64,000 nucleotides of DNA from Gremmenia infestans. Taxonomy: Eukaryota > Ascomycota > Leotiomycetes > Helotiales > Hamatocanthoscyphaceae. Positions within the stretch are counted from its first letter, which is position 1; every line of letters starts with the position of its first letter. The notes under the pieces were generated by a model. The model saw only the letters and a program-made list of their open reading frames with translations, ran no database searches and was not told where the DNA came from. Of this stretch, positions 32,735-45,200 are shown piece by piece. The stretch spans positions 992,001 through 1,056,000 of the forward strand of contig JAFEVB010000012.1 of the NCBI GenBank assembly GCA_032629725.1. Direction: 5' to 3'. The position numbers were made by a program, and so were the translations under genes.

Positions 32735-34791
32735 GATTGATCAATTCTGCAGGTAATTGTATGACGAGAATAATGTCTCAAAGTTTGTGGATGATTGATA
32801 GTTGTGTAAGGATTGTGTATAAGTTGAGCCTGGACGAGAAATAAGAAAATATATGGTACGCAGGGAATGTGAAATCACAAGCCCGCCGAAGAGATTTCGT
32901 CTTTTTGGCAAACCTAAAGGTGGACCTGGAAGCGAAGATGAAGAATACGTGTCAAAGATGAACCAATGTCTAAGATTGAAAGTCTGAGTGGGTGAATGTA
33001 AAAGAAGCTAGATAGTCATGTGAATATTGCTTCTCTTGTCGCTGAGGTGTTGCTTGTGTTGGAGCTGAAATTGGAAGGTGATAACAGGTGTGGATTGTCT
33101 TGAATGATGTGAAGGAACAAAAGAAAATGTGATGGTCGAAGTGTGAGAATTTGAAGATAAGAATATTCGTGAAGTTTTGAGACGTTGTACCTAGGTATAT
33201 AAATCAAAACGGCGTTGTGAATTCATGGAAAGTGCCAACATAGGAGGGTGCCACTGTTGAGTTTGGAAAGGCATGAAACACCATCCAAGAATTCAAGCCA
33301 TGGTTCTAGCTAGAAATATTGTAAAGGCAGATGCGACTTGCCTAGTACAATTAGCCAGAGGTCAACTCGGTTCGCCTCCCTCTAGCTTTCTCGTCCGCGG
33401 CCATGGGCAACCGCTCAGGCCCATCAATCAACTAAATAGATGAATTATTAAGATAAAGAAGGCAAAGGTGTGCTTCGTCAAATCGTCAGACAGAAGCTAA
33501 TAGAGCCTTACAATTTCAAGGGGTGACAGATGGTTTTGGACGGGGTTGGCCATCTTACCATTTTCCATCTGTAAGCCTGTATTCGAGGACTGTGTTACGC
33601 AAGAGCTGATACATTAATCACGCATCACACGATAGCAGTATTAAGTGTCGAAATTCAATGTAATTTTGATTGATTTGATGTGCTAGACATTAGACGGATC
33701 TATCAGAGGCAAGGTGATATAGCACTTACGCAATCAGCAATGCCGATAGAGAGTGAAGCATAATGCTGCTAAAGAAGGGAAAGCACGCTCGGCAGCGGCT
33801 AGAGAAAACCTCAACCTAGTTGTTATTTGGACAGCACAGCTCCATGTAAGAAACAAACCACTTCCTGCACATGAGCCGCATCAGAAAATTCGATCTTCGA
33901 CTGGATTCAATACTTCCAGAAAGCGAGTTGTGCAAATAACAAAAAGAAAGGCCCTCAGATCAGCTCTCAAGTTCTCATTCCCAACACTTTCCGTCTTTCA
34001 ATGCCAAGGCAAATCCAGAACAGTAGGTTGGGCTGCAATTTTGGCTTTTTGGATTCTTGGTCATCACTGGGCTTGAACACTCTCTTCCACCTCGTAGCAA
34101 AACACAAAACATCGCACGGAATTCGTGCCAGTCCGATTTAAAGAAAGAAAATCTATAAAACCATTAGCAAAGAAGCACGGTATCTTGATAAATAGGGGAG
34201 GACATACCAAAGCTGCTCCGATTGAAAACTATTTCCGCTTTCAGCGAAGCATCAACCACCCTCCACATCCCCCATAGCCCACGAGCTTCATCCTCAACCC
34301 CCATTGAGGACATCCGCCCACGAACCATAACGAGCAGCAGCGTGATGGCGAGCGTCTCAAGATGGTGCGATTGTCGTCATTGCAACCCCAAAACCCCTCT
34401 CCAATCCTCCCCAGCGCGAAACCATATGTACGAAAGAAGAGGAATTTGAAACGAAGTAGAAGAGGTGCGGGACCTGCTAAGATCTCTGTTCATACATCAC
34501 ACATATTCAACGCATCCAGTTGCCCGGATTGTTGCATCGTGGAAGCTCGATGAAAGTTTTCGTCACTGCAGGTATTGTTTGTATGTATGGAGAAGAAAGA
34601 CAGTAATTGGGGAAACGCGATTGAAGATATCGACACGCGACAGAAAGCGCTAGCGGCCGCTAGTCTGACTTCTAATCCCAGCCTCGATATGGAAATATTG
34701 AACGTTGTTTGAAGAACAACGACATCTCTGCACATTCGCAGCGCAATATTACAAGAACCATTTTACAAGAGCTGTAGATACAGTCGCAATC
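32735..34791. other. Divergent intergenic region
   Basis: About 2 kb between the BTB-like gene (minus) and ISY1 (plus). Both promoters must lie here. Small frames at 33753 and 34222 have no family signal. TATATAAAT occurs near 33197. Confidence 0.5.
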
Positions 34792-35638
34792 ATGGTACGT
34801 ATATATTTCCTCTACCATCATCTTCAATTTCGTACTGATAGTCCTCCAGGCGCGAAATTCGGAAAAAGCGCAATCAATGCTCTTCCGCTTCCGCGAAGCG
34901 CAAGCAGCAGACCTCGGAATCATCGACGCAGGACGAACGCGACGCCCCAAGATGATTACCGAAGTAATGGCCATTCCCGCGTGCGAAAAATGGCGCGGCC
35001 AGGTCCTCAAAGAGATCTCGCGGAAAGTCAGCAAGATTCAAGACCCCAGCTTGAGCGACTTCATGATCAGGGATCTGAATGATGAGATTAATAAGGCGAT
35101 GAGGGAAAAGCACATGTGGGAGGTGCAGATTCGGAATCTGGGAGGCCCGAATTATATGCGTGGGGGTGGGAAGGTGTATGATGAGGAGGGGAGGGAGATC
35201 CCGGGGAGTGGGAAAGGGTATAGGTATGTCTTTGTTGGAGGATGTTGGTGTTTAGATGGATGCTGATGGTTGTACAGATATTTTGGGAGAGCGAGAGAAC
35301 TTCCGGGTGTGAAGGAGATGTTCGAGGCGGCGACACCGAAAGCGAGAGAAGATAAGCCGTTGGATGCGCGAGCCGATCTTAGAAAGCAAGTAGACGCCTC
35401 GTACTACGGCTACAATCTCGACGAGGAAGACGGAACGTTGTTGGAATATGAAACGCAAAAAGAAAAGGAGGCTTTTGAAAATCTTCTAGCAGGCCAGGAT
35501 AGAGAAGCTCCGCCTGGATGGGAACCATTGCCAGGAGATTCTGGAGATGGGGAGGGTTGGAGATTACCAACGGCCGATGAGGTTCAAGAGGAGTTGGTGG
35601 AGAGGAGACGTAGGAGATTACTTGACAAGTTGGGGTAG
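34792..35638 (+). CDS. ISY1: Pre-mRNA splicing factor ISY1
   Basis: Three exons: 34792-34794 (the ATG only), 34850-35223 and 35278-35638, giving 245 residues. The first exon carries only Met. GTACGT follows it, and CTCCAG precedes GCGCGAAATTC, which yields the near-invariant start MARNSEKAQSMLFRFREAQ. Further conserved blocks are KWRGQVLKEISRKVSKIQ, MREKHMWEVQIRNLGGPNY and YRYFGRARELPGVKEMFE. ISY1 is a subunit of the Prp19-associated (NTC) complex and helps the spliceosome between the two catalytic steps. The middle and C-terminal parts are Glu-rich and less conserved, with a helical RRRRRLLDKLG end. Identity is secure. Confidence 0.96.
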
Positions 35639-36387
35639 ATCTGTTACGATGCCCGAAAAGCAGTCGGATGAATTCTGTATAATTGTCTATAAAATGTGGG
35701 ACTTTTGATGATTTGGAGTTATTGGAGCAATTATTACGGCACTTTATACTACCCTTAGTTCGTGGAAACTGTATAATTTCATGAGAGATCTTTCTCAAAC
35801 TAAGTTCGTTTTAAAAAATGGCGAGTGCGTTAATCATGTTACATGTTACCGTATGAATCTCGCAAGACATCTTGCAGCACGTATAGGAAACATGATTGAA
35901 GGACGAGAGGACGCTTGAAGGGAAATTGCCATTGGCGAGCGAAGGTGAGCGAAGACCAGAGAGCTAAAGGGACAGTCTTTCTTCACACTACAGGTATGTG
36001 TTAGAATCAACCGCATCCATGGATGTTGAGGAGACATATGTACGTAGGTAATTATAGCGGTATTCGGTAAGAGGCTCATTTGCCCTTTGCGAGAGTGTTT
36101 AGGAATGCGAGCCAGACAAAGGTAATAGTAAGAAGGAAGCGCATGTTTCTAGGAAACGGACCCCAATGCTACAGCAAGTATTGCGAAGCTTGGGCTAAGA
36201 TCAGGAAATTGAGTGGTGAATGAGAGATGGAAAGATTGACAGAGTGCGGTGATGGGGTTTTAGTAGGTATTGTTGTTTATATATAGCACCAAAATTGGTA
36301 TACACCTTCTCTTTCACAAATGCCCAACCTAAACACCAGAGCTGAATATCCCAAACGCCTCGCAATGCCTCAAAAAATCCAATCACA
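35639..36387. other. Intergenic region between convergent genes
   Basis: 3' regions of ISY1 (plus) and MTG1 (minus). No supported gene. Confidence 0.6.
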
Positions 36388-37509
36388 TTATACATCAGCA
36401 GGAGCATGCCTGCTCTTCGCCCTGGCCACCTGCTCCTGTTTCTTCTGCTTCCTGGCCTGACTGAGACTAACGACAACCTCCTCATCCATCTTCTTCACCA
36501 ACCCATCCTCCAGCACCTCGTCCAACAGAAACGTGCCCAGATGCCCCTGTCTCCACCTCTGCACCACCCACAGCGCAGCTGCATCTAGATCCGGCACGCC
36601 CCCCTTCCCCAGCCTCCCCGTCTTCCTACACACGCCCTCAAGCAACTCCACCACATCGTTAGTCGGCGCGCAATACTCCCCATACAACCCCTCCCCGCCC
36701 TCCACATTCCTATTCATCCAATACAGCAGATAATCACACAGCGTCACCGGCGCGATAATCGTATCCTTGACACTGCCCACGAGCGCGAGCTTCATCATCG
36801 CCTCGGCATCCGGCACGAACGGGATAAACACCCCGGGGGTATCAACCAGATACACGCCCTCAACGCCCTTCTCATCATCGCGATCCACAATCTTGACACC
36901 GCTCGCAATCTTCCTCGTCACCCCCGGCTGCGCGCCCGTGCTCGCGGCTTTGGCGCGTTTCACGCCCGCCATGCGCAGCGCGTTTAGCAAGGACGATTTT
37001 CCGACGTTGGGCATGCCGACTACGAGGATACGCGAGCCGAGGAGGGAGTCCAGGGCTATGGAGTGGGCTTTGGCGAATGCGAGGACGGTTTTGATATCGC
37101 GTTTGGATTTGTGGTCTGTGAAGAGCGTTGTGTTTGGGAGATGCCAGCGACGGATTATATCTTCTCTCTGCAATTAGTTAAGGGCCAAGTAATCAGCTAA
37201 TAATTCGTGCGGGTTGATTCTAGTTGGGGAATGGAAAAGGGGGTGTACCCGTCTATCTGAAGGCCTCCCCAGACTCCCTAAATCCCGCTTTGTATAGATG
37301 ACCAATCTCTCCCGCCCAGAAAGCGATTGTTCGAATAAGGGATTCCGCGAGGTGAGAGGGACGCGGTAGTCGCGGCATTCAATGATCAGGTCGATGGAGG
37401 AGAGCATGGTTTTCATTCGCGCGAGGCCGGAGGCATGATGACCTAGGAAATAAGAGCGTGGGAGGGAGAGTTGGGAGGGGAATGCGGCGCGGGGAATGAA
37501 TTGTGCCAT
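36388..37509 (-). CDS. MTG1: Mitochondrial GTPase MTG1 (YlqF/RbgA family)
   Basis: Minus-strand exons 37509-37249 and 37167-36388 (81-nt intron, phase 0) give 346 residues. The G motifs are circularly permuted, as is typical of this family. G4 comes first as YTKRD (72-76), in place of the usual NKxD. Then come G1 GMPNVGKSS (138-146), G2 PGVTR (168-172) and G3 DTPG (196-199). The N-terminal SSIDLIIECRDYRVPLTSRN is the family signature for an RNA/ribosome-facing surface. MTG1 acts in assembly of the mitochondrial large ribosomal subunit. The N-terminus FIPRAAFPSQLSLPRSYF is basic and hydroxylated, fitting a mitochondrial presequence. The basic tail KQKKQEQVARAKSRH may touch rRNA. Confidence 0.95.
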
Positions 37510-39238
37510 TTTGATGGCTGGGAGGGATGTATGCTATTGATAGGCCATTATTTTGTATAGACGGTGGTGAAGAGAGAGATGTGAGGCCAGAATGGAGACG
37601 AGGCTGAGGTTGGAATTTTTGAGTCGGGCTCGGTTGAGAACAGCTGGCGAATCAGAGGGGGATCGCAACGCCACTGGGTCTCTTTGATTGGGATTCATCT
37701 TGGTGAAGACTTTGATTGATATGACTTTTTAGGTATGTATAGCTTATCATTAGATTTGCTGCTGGATTATTCCCTCAATCTTTTTTCACATCTTAGTGTC
37801 CTCTCACCAAGCCGCCATCAATTCTACCTACTTATACCTCGTTTAGCGCCGAATCCAATCTTCATTCTTCCCAAATGCATTATATGAACTTGGTCTGAAA
37901 TTACTAAAACAATAGTTCCAAGAATATGAGACCGCAGGAACGTTAATTCCGTACAGGTAGGTAGAGGAGGCTAATAAACGTCACTTCTTCTACAGCAACC
38001 AACATGGCGTCCGCTGTACTTTACCCCAATCACAGTTTCTAGAACCTATCTTCCCTTTGATAAATGTGATAGTTGTAATAGCAAACAAGACATAACAGAT
38101 GCATAGTCGTCTCTAATTATGATAATGCAGAAGTAACTTATGTCTATGCAATCTCAATACATGTTCTATTAGGTCCTAAGCTCTACTCGTACGTCGAGAA
38201 CATTTTTCATTCTAAATTTAGATTCAAATGAGTTGAAACTGGTAAAAGTACACCTGGCAATAGAGATTCTGGAAACCTGACCACGAAATAGACAGGCGGT
38301 GATATCAATACAGGGAATTTTCTCTCTTGTGCAAGCGTTACTACGCTGGGTATCCTCCCTCAGGACCGTCAATTTGAGGTTTGTACCGGTCCGGTACCTG
38401 TCAACAAAACAACGACTAAGTTAAAAAGGGATTCTGGATGACGCTGACAGGTCTACCTCGGGGTGAAATTCGTATGTCCTATCACTTAGACTTTTGACTC
38501 GGATGAAATGAGATGATGTTGGATGACGGTAGAGGAATAGTCAAGTGACTTCGAGACTCCCAATATACTCCGTAGAATCGTGAATCCTTTTAAGAAAGAG
38601 GCAATTCTTTCAGGAGAACGTGACAGCATTCTCCGATCCTCGGATCGACGTTACTCATTTGGTAATGCAGGGCTGGAACAAAGAGAAAGCTCTCGCTACC
38701 ATCTGGGTGAATAATAACCAAATCGCGTTGCTGACACTTTCGATGTGCATCTAGATCTGCGGAGACAGTCGCCCTTGAAACCCAATAATATGTCCGTGAC
38801 CAAGCCAAGCTAAGAATGAAATAGAAGGGAGACCTGTTTGTGCCAGAATGGCAAAAGGTGGGATGTTCATGATAATTTCTGCGCACTGGAATAGCAACAT
38901 ATGATAATTAAGTATCATGTTAGGAGGGAAAGGTGCATATATACACAATTACAGAAACATATACGGCGATTACTAAATACACAGCTAAATGAGAAGAGAA
39001 GAAGGGAAGGGAAGGCATAACCACTCCATTCCGTACCGATATATCCCCGCCCCGCTGATTAGTAACCCCCCACCAATACAACACAGTATGACGATAGCTT
39101 TGACCCCTCCGATGATTTGAGCGCCTCTGGCAGCAGACAATCCTCAACAACAAAAACTCTTCCACCAGCCACAACCTCCTTCATACAACAACATACCCAT
39201 ACCTACCACCCGCAACAAAACACTTCCCAATTGCAATC
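37510..39238. other. Divergent intergenic region
   Basis: Promoters of MTG1 (minus) and TAL1 (plus). Minus-strand frames at 38169-38948 lack family features. The region just before TAL1 is rich in CAACA/ACCACC, as in strongly expressed fungal genes. Confidence 0.55.
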
Positions 39239-40586
39239 ATGTCTACTTCTTTGGATCACCTCAAGGCCACTGGCACCGTAAGTTCAATCCTCTCCCCTCC
39301 CCTCCTCAGATCGGAGACGTCGGCAAATAACGGCAGTGTTGAGCTGATGGCGATAACTTCAATCTGCATCTACGGACCTGCCTGCTAACCATCTGCTGCT
39401 ATTCAGACCGTCGTCAGTGACTCTGGTAAGTTCCTTCTATCGTTCCAGCAATTGCTGAATTGAAGCTAATATCATGCAGGTGATTTTGCATGTAAGTTAC
39501 CCCGGAATCCGACCTCAAATTAATAATTCTTCCTTTTACGAACGAAGCACTAATGATGAACAGCAATCGGAAAATACAAGCCTCAAGATGCCACCACAAA
39601 CCCATCCCTCATCCTCGCTGCCTCCAAGAAGCCAGAATACGCCAAGCTCATGGACGTAGCTGTTGCATACGGCAAGGACCACGGCAACACGATCGATGAG
39701 AAGGTCGACGCAACCCTTGACCGTCTCCTAGTCGAGTTCGGCAAGGAGATCTTGGCCATTGTCCCCGGAAAGGTTTCCACCGAAGTCGACGCCCGATTCT
39801 CATTCGACACCAAGGGATCAGTTGACAAGGCCCTGCACATTATCGAGGTACGTCCTCCTCGAATACACATCATGTCACAAATATTAACAGGATAACCAGC
39901 TCTACAAATCCATCGGCATCGACAAGTCCCGCGTCCTGATCAAGATCGCCTCCACATGGGAGGGTATCCAAGCAGCCCGCATCCTGCAACGCGACCACGC
40001 CATCAACGTCAACCTGACCCTCATGTTCGCCAAGGCCCAAGCCATTGCCGCCGCCGAGGCCGGTGCATTCCTCATCTCTCCCTTTGTCGGCCGAATCCTC
40101 GATTACTACAAGGCCTCGACCGGAAAGACCTACTCCAAGGAGGACGACCCAGGTGTTGCTTCCGTCAAGGCTATCTTCAACTACTACAAGAAGTTTGGAT
40201 ACAAGACTATTGTTATGGGTGCTTCGTTCAGAAGCATTGGTGAGATTACTGAGTTGGCTGGTTGTGATTATTTGACTATTTCTGTAAGCCTTCTTCCTCT
40301 TTTGCAATATCAAGACCAGACCCTCCCTAACAATTATTTTTAATAGCCCAACCTCCTCGAAGAACTCATGGCTTCCACCGAGCCCATCCCTAAGAAACTC
40401 GATGCCTCCGCTGCCTCAAGCCTCGATATCGAAAAGAAGACGTACGTCGACGACGAACCTACTTTCCGCTTCGACTTCAACGAGGACCCTATGGCCGTCA
40501 ACAAGTTGAGCGAGGGAATCAGCAAGTTCGCCGCTGATGCCGTAACATTGAAGGATATCCTCCAGAAGAAGATTGAGTCTTCGTAG
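39239..40586 (+). CDS. TAL1: Transaldolase
   Basis: Six exons: 39239-39277, 39407-39425, 39480-39491, 39564-39847, 39900-40283 and 40347-40586, giving 325 residues. Exon 3 is only 12 nt. Motifs are GKYKPQDATTNPSLIL (26-41), with the sugar-binding TTNP, the catalytic Lys133 in RVLIKIASTWEGI, NVNLTLMFAKAQA and GASFRSIGEI. The enzyme moves a dihydroxyacetone unit from sedoheptulose-7-phosphate to glyceraldehyde-3-phosphate through a Schiff base, in the cytosolic non-oxidative pentose phosphate pathway. At the exon 5 boundary two in-frame acceptors lie 9 nt apart (ends at 39890 and 39899). The downstream one matches family sequence (HIIELYKSIG). Intron clustering at the 5' end is common in highly expressed fungal genes. 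Confidence 0.97.
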
Positions 40587-42246
40587 ATTGGTTGGAGAAT
40601 GAGTACTTTGTTAGATGATGAAATAAACGAAATTGATAGCAAGCACATGAAATGAAATTGTTCACCATTTGCTTTACTTTGCTTTGTTTTGCTTCTATAA
40701 CCATTTATTCTTTCCTCACTCACTCACTCCACCCGAGCCCCTAAAACCGTCCTGCCCCACCCCACCAACCTCCCTCTCCCTCGTACTCCCCGCCAACTAC
40801 TCACTCTCAACCTCCCTCTGATTCCTGACCGCGCCCTGCGGTTCATTAAACGCTCGATCAATACTTGCGTGAAACGTAAATTGATAGGAGATCAATTTGT
40901 TAGTGTGTATATATGTACTTGTAAAATGAAGAGAAGTTGGGAAGGTAGGTGTGTGAAAGTGAAAGTGAAAGTGAGGTACAGTACATACTCCCCTACAACC
41001 TTCTCCCCCTCACGCTACTTCACTACACCGCAGCTGAAGAAGCCGCTGCGTGAGTTTTTTGCTCTGTTTCTCCTGCTGTACCTGTACCTGCTGTTCTTGT
41101 ATTTGTATATATACCTGTTACTATTCCCGAACTTCCTACTCCGAGTCCGGTTCCGGTTCCTGTACCGATACTAGCTAGTAATGGGGGTCTTTGTTATTGT
41201 TGTTGTGCCTGTGTCTGTCTATGTCTGTGTCTGTTGATATTGATTAGTTAGGTTTTAGTTCGGTTTAGTAGCACGAATTATGAGAGTGAAAGAGATGCGT
41301 GAGGGTGTCTAGGGTGGTGAATGGATAGATAGATGGGTATAGATAGGATAATAATGGGATAGATGCATGCATACATGCATACACATACAAACAAATAAAT
41401 ACAAACGTACTTACCAGAACCCTATGCGCTACTTGCATCATTAAATCAAACAATCCCTTTGACTTTCTGCTTGCCCTGTTATGGTACGTGTATATACTAT
41501 ATTGCTTTTGCACCGTTGTTTGTATCATGTCCAACTGCTGCTGTAGCTCTAGCTCCTTGGCTAAGTTTTGTAATTGTATTATTGTATGTGTGTAGGATCT
41601 GCTATTTTGATTGTTTGTTTGATTGAATCTATCTTTGCTCCTGCTTTGATTTGGACTCACTTTACTTAGACTTGACTTTCTCTTTAGAAATCGAATTTAA
41701 TCGAGATGATGTTTTTTTTGGAGGACAGGAGGTCTATATCAAGTATGTAGAGCCGGAGGGGCTAGCTAGAAAATGAATATACCAAGTGAGGTCACAATCA
41801 TACATCTACATCATACTAGTAACACCATTCCACTCCTATACAACCCACCTCAATTTGTTTCACAGATAACACTTAAAACTTATGCTAGGTATCATATCAT
41901 ATCATCTCATTTCCATTCATCGTACAACTATATCCTGTAGTACTGTCCTCTACTTTCAAGACAATATCGAAAGAATAAGTAGGAAAAAAGAGAAGCGCCC
42001 CCCAACGCCATGTAGGTAGGTATTAAAATAAACAAAAACCCCCTGTGAATGGTAAAACAAACGCCCAATGCCGTCATGTCGTCAGAAGAGCAAAGCAGGC
42101 AAAAGAAAAGCAAAATGGGTAAATAATCCAATCCCCATCGTCCATATGCAATGCTCGTGCTCCCGCCACCGCCGAAATCATCCCCAGTCCCACGGTGGCT
42201 TCCTGGCTCGAGTGTGGAATGTTCATGGATACGGCCGCTTCTCAAC
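40587..42246. other. Intergenic region between convergent genes
   Basis: 3' regions of TAL1 (plus) and the RhoGEF (minus). Simple sequence is prominent: GTGAAA repeats near 40955, TGTACCTG and TTCCGGTTCC words near 41080-41160, GTCTGTGTCTG near 41210, and TAGATAGATGG and ATGCATGCATACATGCATACAC near 41325-41385. Frames here are simple-sequence artefacts. Confidence 0.55.
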
Positions 42247-45200
42247 TCACTCATTATGCCCCTCGTTCAGCTGCATCTCAAGCACAACCTGATTCCCCAC
42301 CACTTCCGGATGCGCCATTGCGAGCTTCAGCGTCCTCTCACCCCCCTGTACAAGCTGCCCACCAGCTCCAAGCGGATTAATCCCATAATCCAAACACCTA
42401 ACATCGCGTCCCGCAATAACCTGCCTCAACCGTCCATTCTCCGCATTGCGCACCTCTACAAAATCGCTATCGAAGAGTACGAGATAGGCACCATACATAG
42501 CGGCTGTTTTCGCGCGCCCAACGAATTCCATAATGACCGAGCGCGATACATCGCCGTGCGAGTCAACGTACACGCCACACTCTTCATAGCAGAGCAAGAA
42601 CTCGGACTCTGAGAGACGGAACATGCCTAATGGGCGCTGGCCGTTGAGTCGATTGGTGATGTTGCCAAGGCCTGGGTTGCGAGTGTCGGGGATGGAGATG
42701 GGGACCTTTTTGTCGAGAGTCATGAGTTCGAACCCTTTGAGAGTGGAGATGGCGATGGAAGATTTGAAGAGGTTGATCGTAAAGCATTCAGTCGGGATAT
42801 AGAATTCGTCGAATTCGCGGAAGAATTCAGTTGTTGCACCAAATCTTTTGCCGCCGAAGAGCCGGGATTTCTTCTCAGTGGATTTCTGAAATACGGGCTC
42901 GAGGACTTTAAAGGTTGAATGGAGACCTTCTTTCTTCTTGTAGAATACGAGGGTGCGGTCTTTCATTCGGGCGGTGGCGAAGAATGAGACGTCGCGGGCT
43001 CCGGAGAGCTTTTGGGGCGCCCGTCGGCTGGAATCCTGTTGAGGAGCGGGGAAGTTCGAGACGGGTAATATGACATCTAGATGGTATGCTATTAAGGATT
43101 TATCTGCAATTACTAGACAAAGTGAGAATTCTTCGAGGACGGCAATTTGTGTCACATGGTTGATTTGAATAGCCTATTCATGGTTAGCTTGGACCAGAAT
43201 ATTGGGACAATCCCACTCACCCTTGACCACCCCCGGGGATTCGATGCCTCCGAAGTATATACACCATAATCAGTCCCAATTGCCACCATAGACTTTCCAT
43301 AGCAATTGAAAGCGGTAGAGCAGTTGACTTGAGCTCTACATACTGGTCCAGGTCGAACACCACCGCCATATATTCTCTCGCTCTCTCGTATTGATCGGTC
43401 CAGCGGGGTGCCTTTAACAGACATGACACTCTTTTGAGATATATTTGCCATGACATCGTACGCAAAAGCAGTATCCGCCATTACCCGTAATCTGAATGGT
43501 TCTGCGTGCTGCTCGAATAGTGATGCCGCATGCCGAGTTTTGGCTTCCAGTATTCTGTCACACCAGTCCTGCCTATTCTGAGCACTCGGTGCGTATAGAG
43601 TATACACTTCCGTTTTGCCCAGGTGCTTTACTCGAAAGGGGTACATAGATCTCGCATCCGCCTCACTGTTCGCGCTCGGAAGTCGTGTTATTGACGACAT
43701 TGTTGCCACTGAATTGCTCGAGTTTGTTTGCTCAAGGGTATTTGTCCGCTCCAGGCCACTGGTTAACGATCGATTCATACCTAATCTCAAGTCTGAAGCA
43801 GAAGTTGATGTTTTTGCGGCAGTTGTGACAGCTCCAATACCCTTCACCGATGATTTCACTACAGGATCATCGTTGGTGCTCTCGAGCACTAGAAGTTGCA
43901 TAGGAATAGGCTAAACATGTCAATATAGTTATAAGCAGATGTCTTGGGAACCTACAAGTTTCGACACATCGTAAACCTCCCTTTTCCTTAAAGTAGTAGC
44001 GTCCGGCTTGACCACAGTTTTTGCTAATACGAGGTAATGATCGAATAAAATCGCATGTGTCTCAAGCCACGTAAAACGATTTGCGCCAGCACGTTGAAGA
44101 TCGCCCTGGAAGATAAGTTCTCGCCCGAGGTGATCCAAGTTGAGTTCGACACGCGTCATGCCGGGTCGTAGGTGCAGTTTAGAATTCAATTCAATCATCT
44201 CAACCTTCTTCGATTGTTCATCAACTTTGGCATCACATTCATGAGTAACTGCCTTGATCTCTTCAATAGCGATAGCAAGATTGGCCTTCTCTTCTGTATC
44301 TTGCGTCATGTTATGATGCACTGTTCCTAGAAGTAGAGTATATCGTTGCAATCGAGTAATGGGCGCTTTGAGGTACGTATTCCAATCGAGACGGCCGGAA
44401 CGCTTGTTGTCACGAGCTTGATCCAAAAACTGCCGGAACAGAAGATTCCTATCCGCTTCTACCCGCATGAGATAGGTAGCATAAGGAAATCCTGCAGCAT
44501 ATTCAATGTATGCAAGCTTGGCTTTCCGGATCCATTCTCTGAATATATCGCTAAACCCCATGACCCAAGGGCCCTGTTCCTTTTGCCGGTATTTTAGCTG
44601 TGCTAGGAGGTAATTTTCATTGACATCTTTTATAGCTTCTACCTTGCCAAAAACAGAGGTAATAAATTTCGGAAGCTTGCTTTTGGAAATGATAGGGGGC
44701 TCCCATGTCGATAGCTCATCCCTATAGAGTGTTCGCAACACTTCGATCTGGTCCATGTAGATATCTTCAGACATGACTATTTCGTGAAGATTGTTTTGCC
44801 GTTGTATCTCTTTTCTGTTTACACCCTCAAGTTGTTCCTTCGTTAGCTTGAAGAATGTGACCCAGTCCTCGGCTTTCTTCTGAGGGCCGAGTTTTGCTGC
44901 CTGGAGATTGATCTTTTTGAGTGTACGAGTGCAGTGATGCGAATAACATCTGCCATGAACCTCTTGCTCATGTACCTTGGGCGAATAGCAACCTGAACCC
45001 GTAAGTTGCCACAGAACTCCAGACACTGTCCCATTACCAAATTTGACCCATTCTTCATCCGGTAAAAGGATTCCAGCATCGAACATTGATTTGACCACTC
45101 TCTGGCTCAAAGTCTCGGCATCGGCCGTGTTCATTGTGGGCACTTTGTGGGTAAATAAGGCAACCAGCCCGTCCTCAATCGCCTTCTCTCTCAAATCGGC

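Noticed and set aside
38590..38948. Minus-strand frames with HPDGSESFLF-like text
   Set aside because: Two overlapping frames, neither with family features. It sits in a divergent promoter region.
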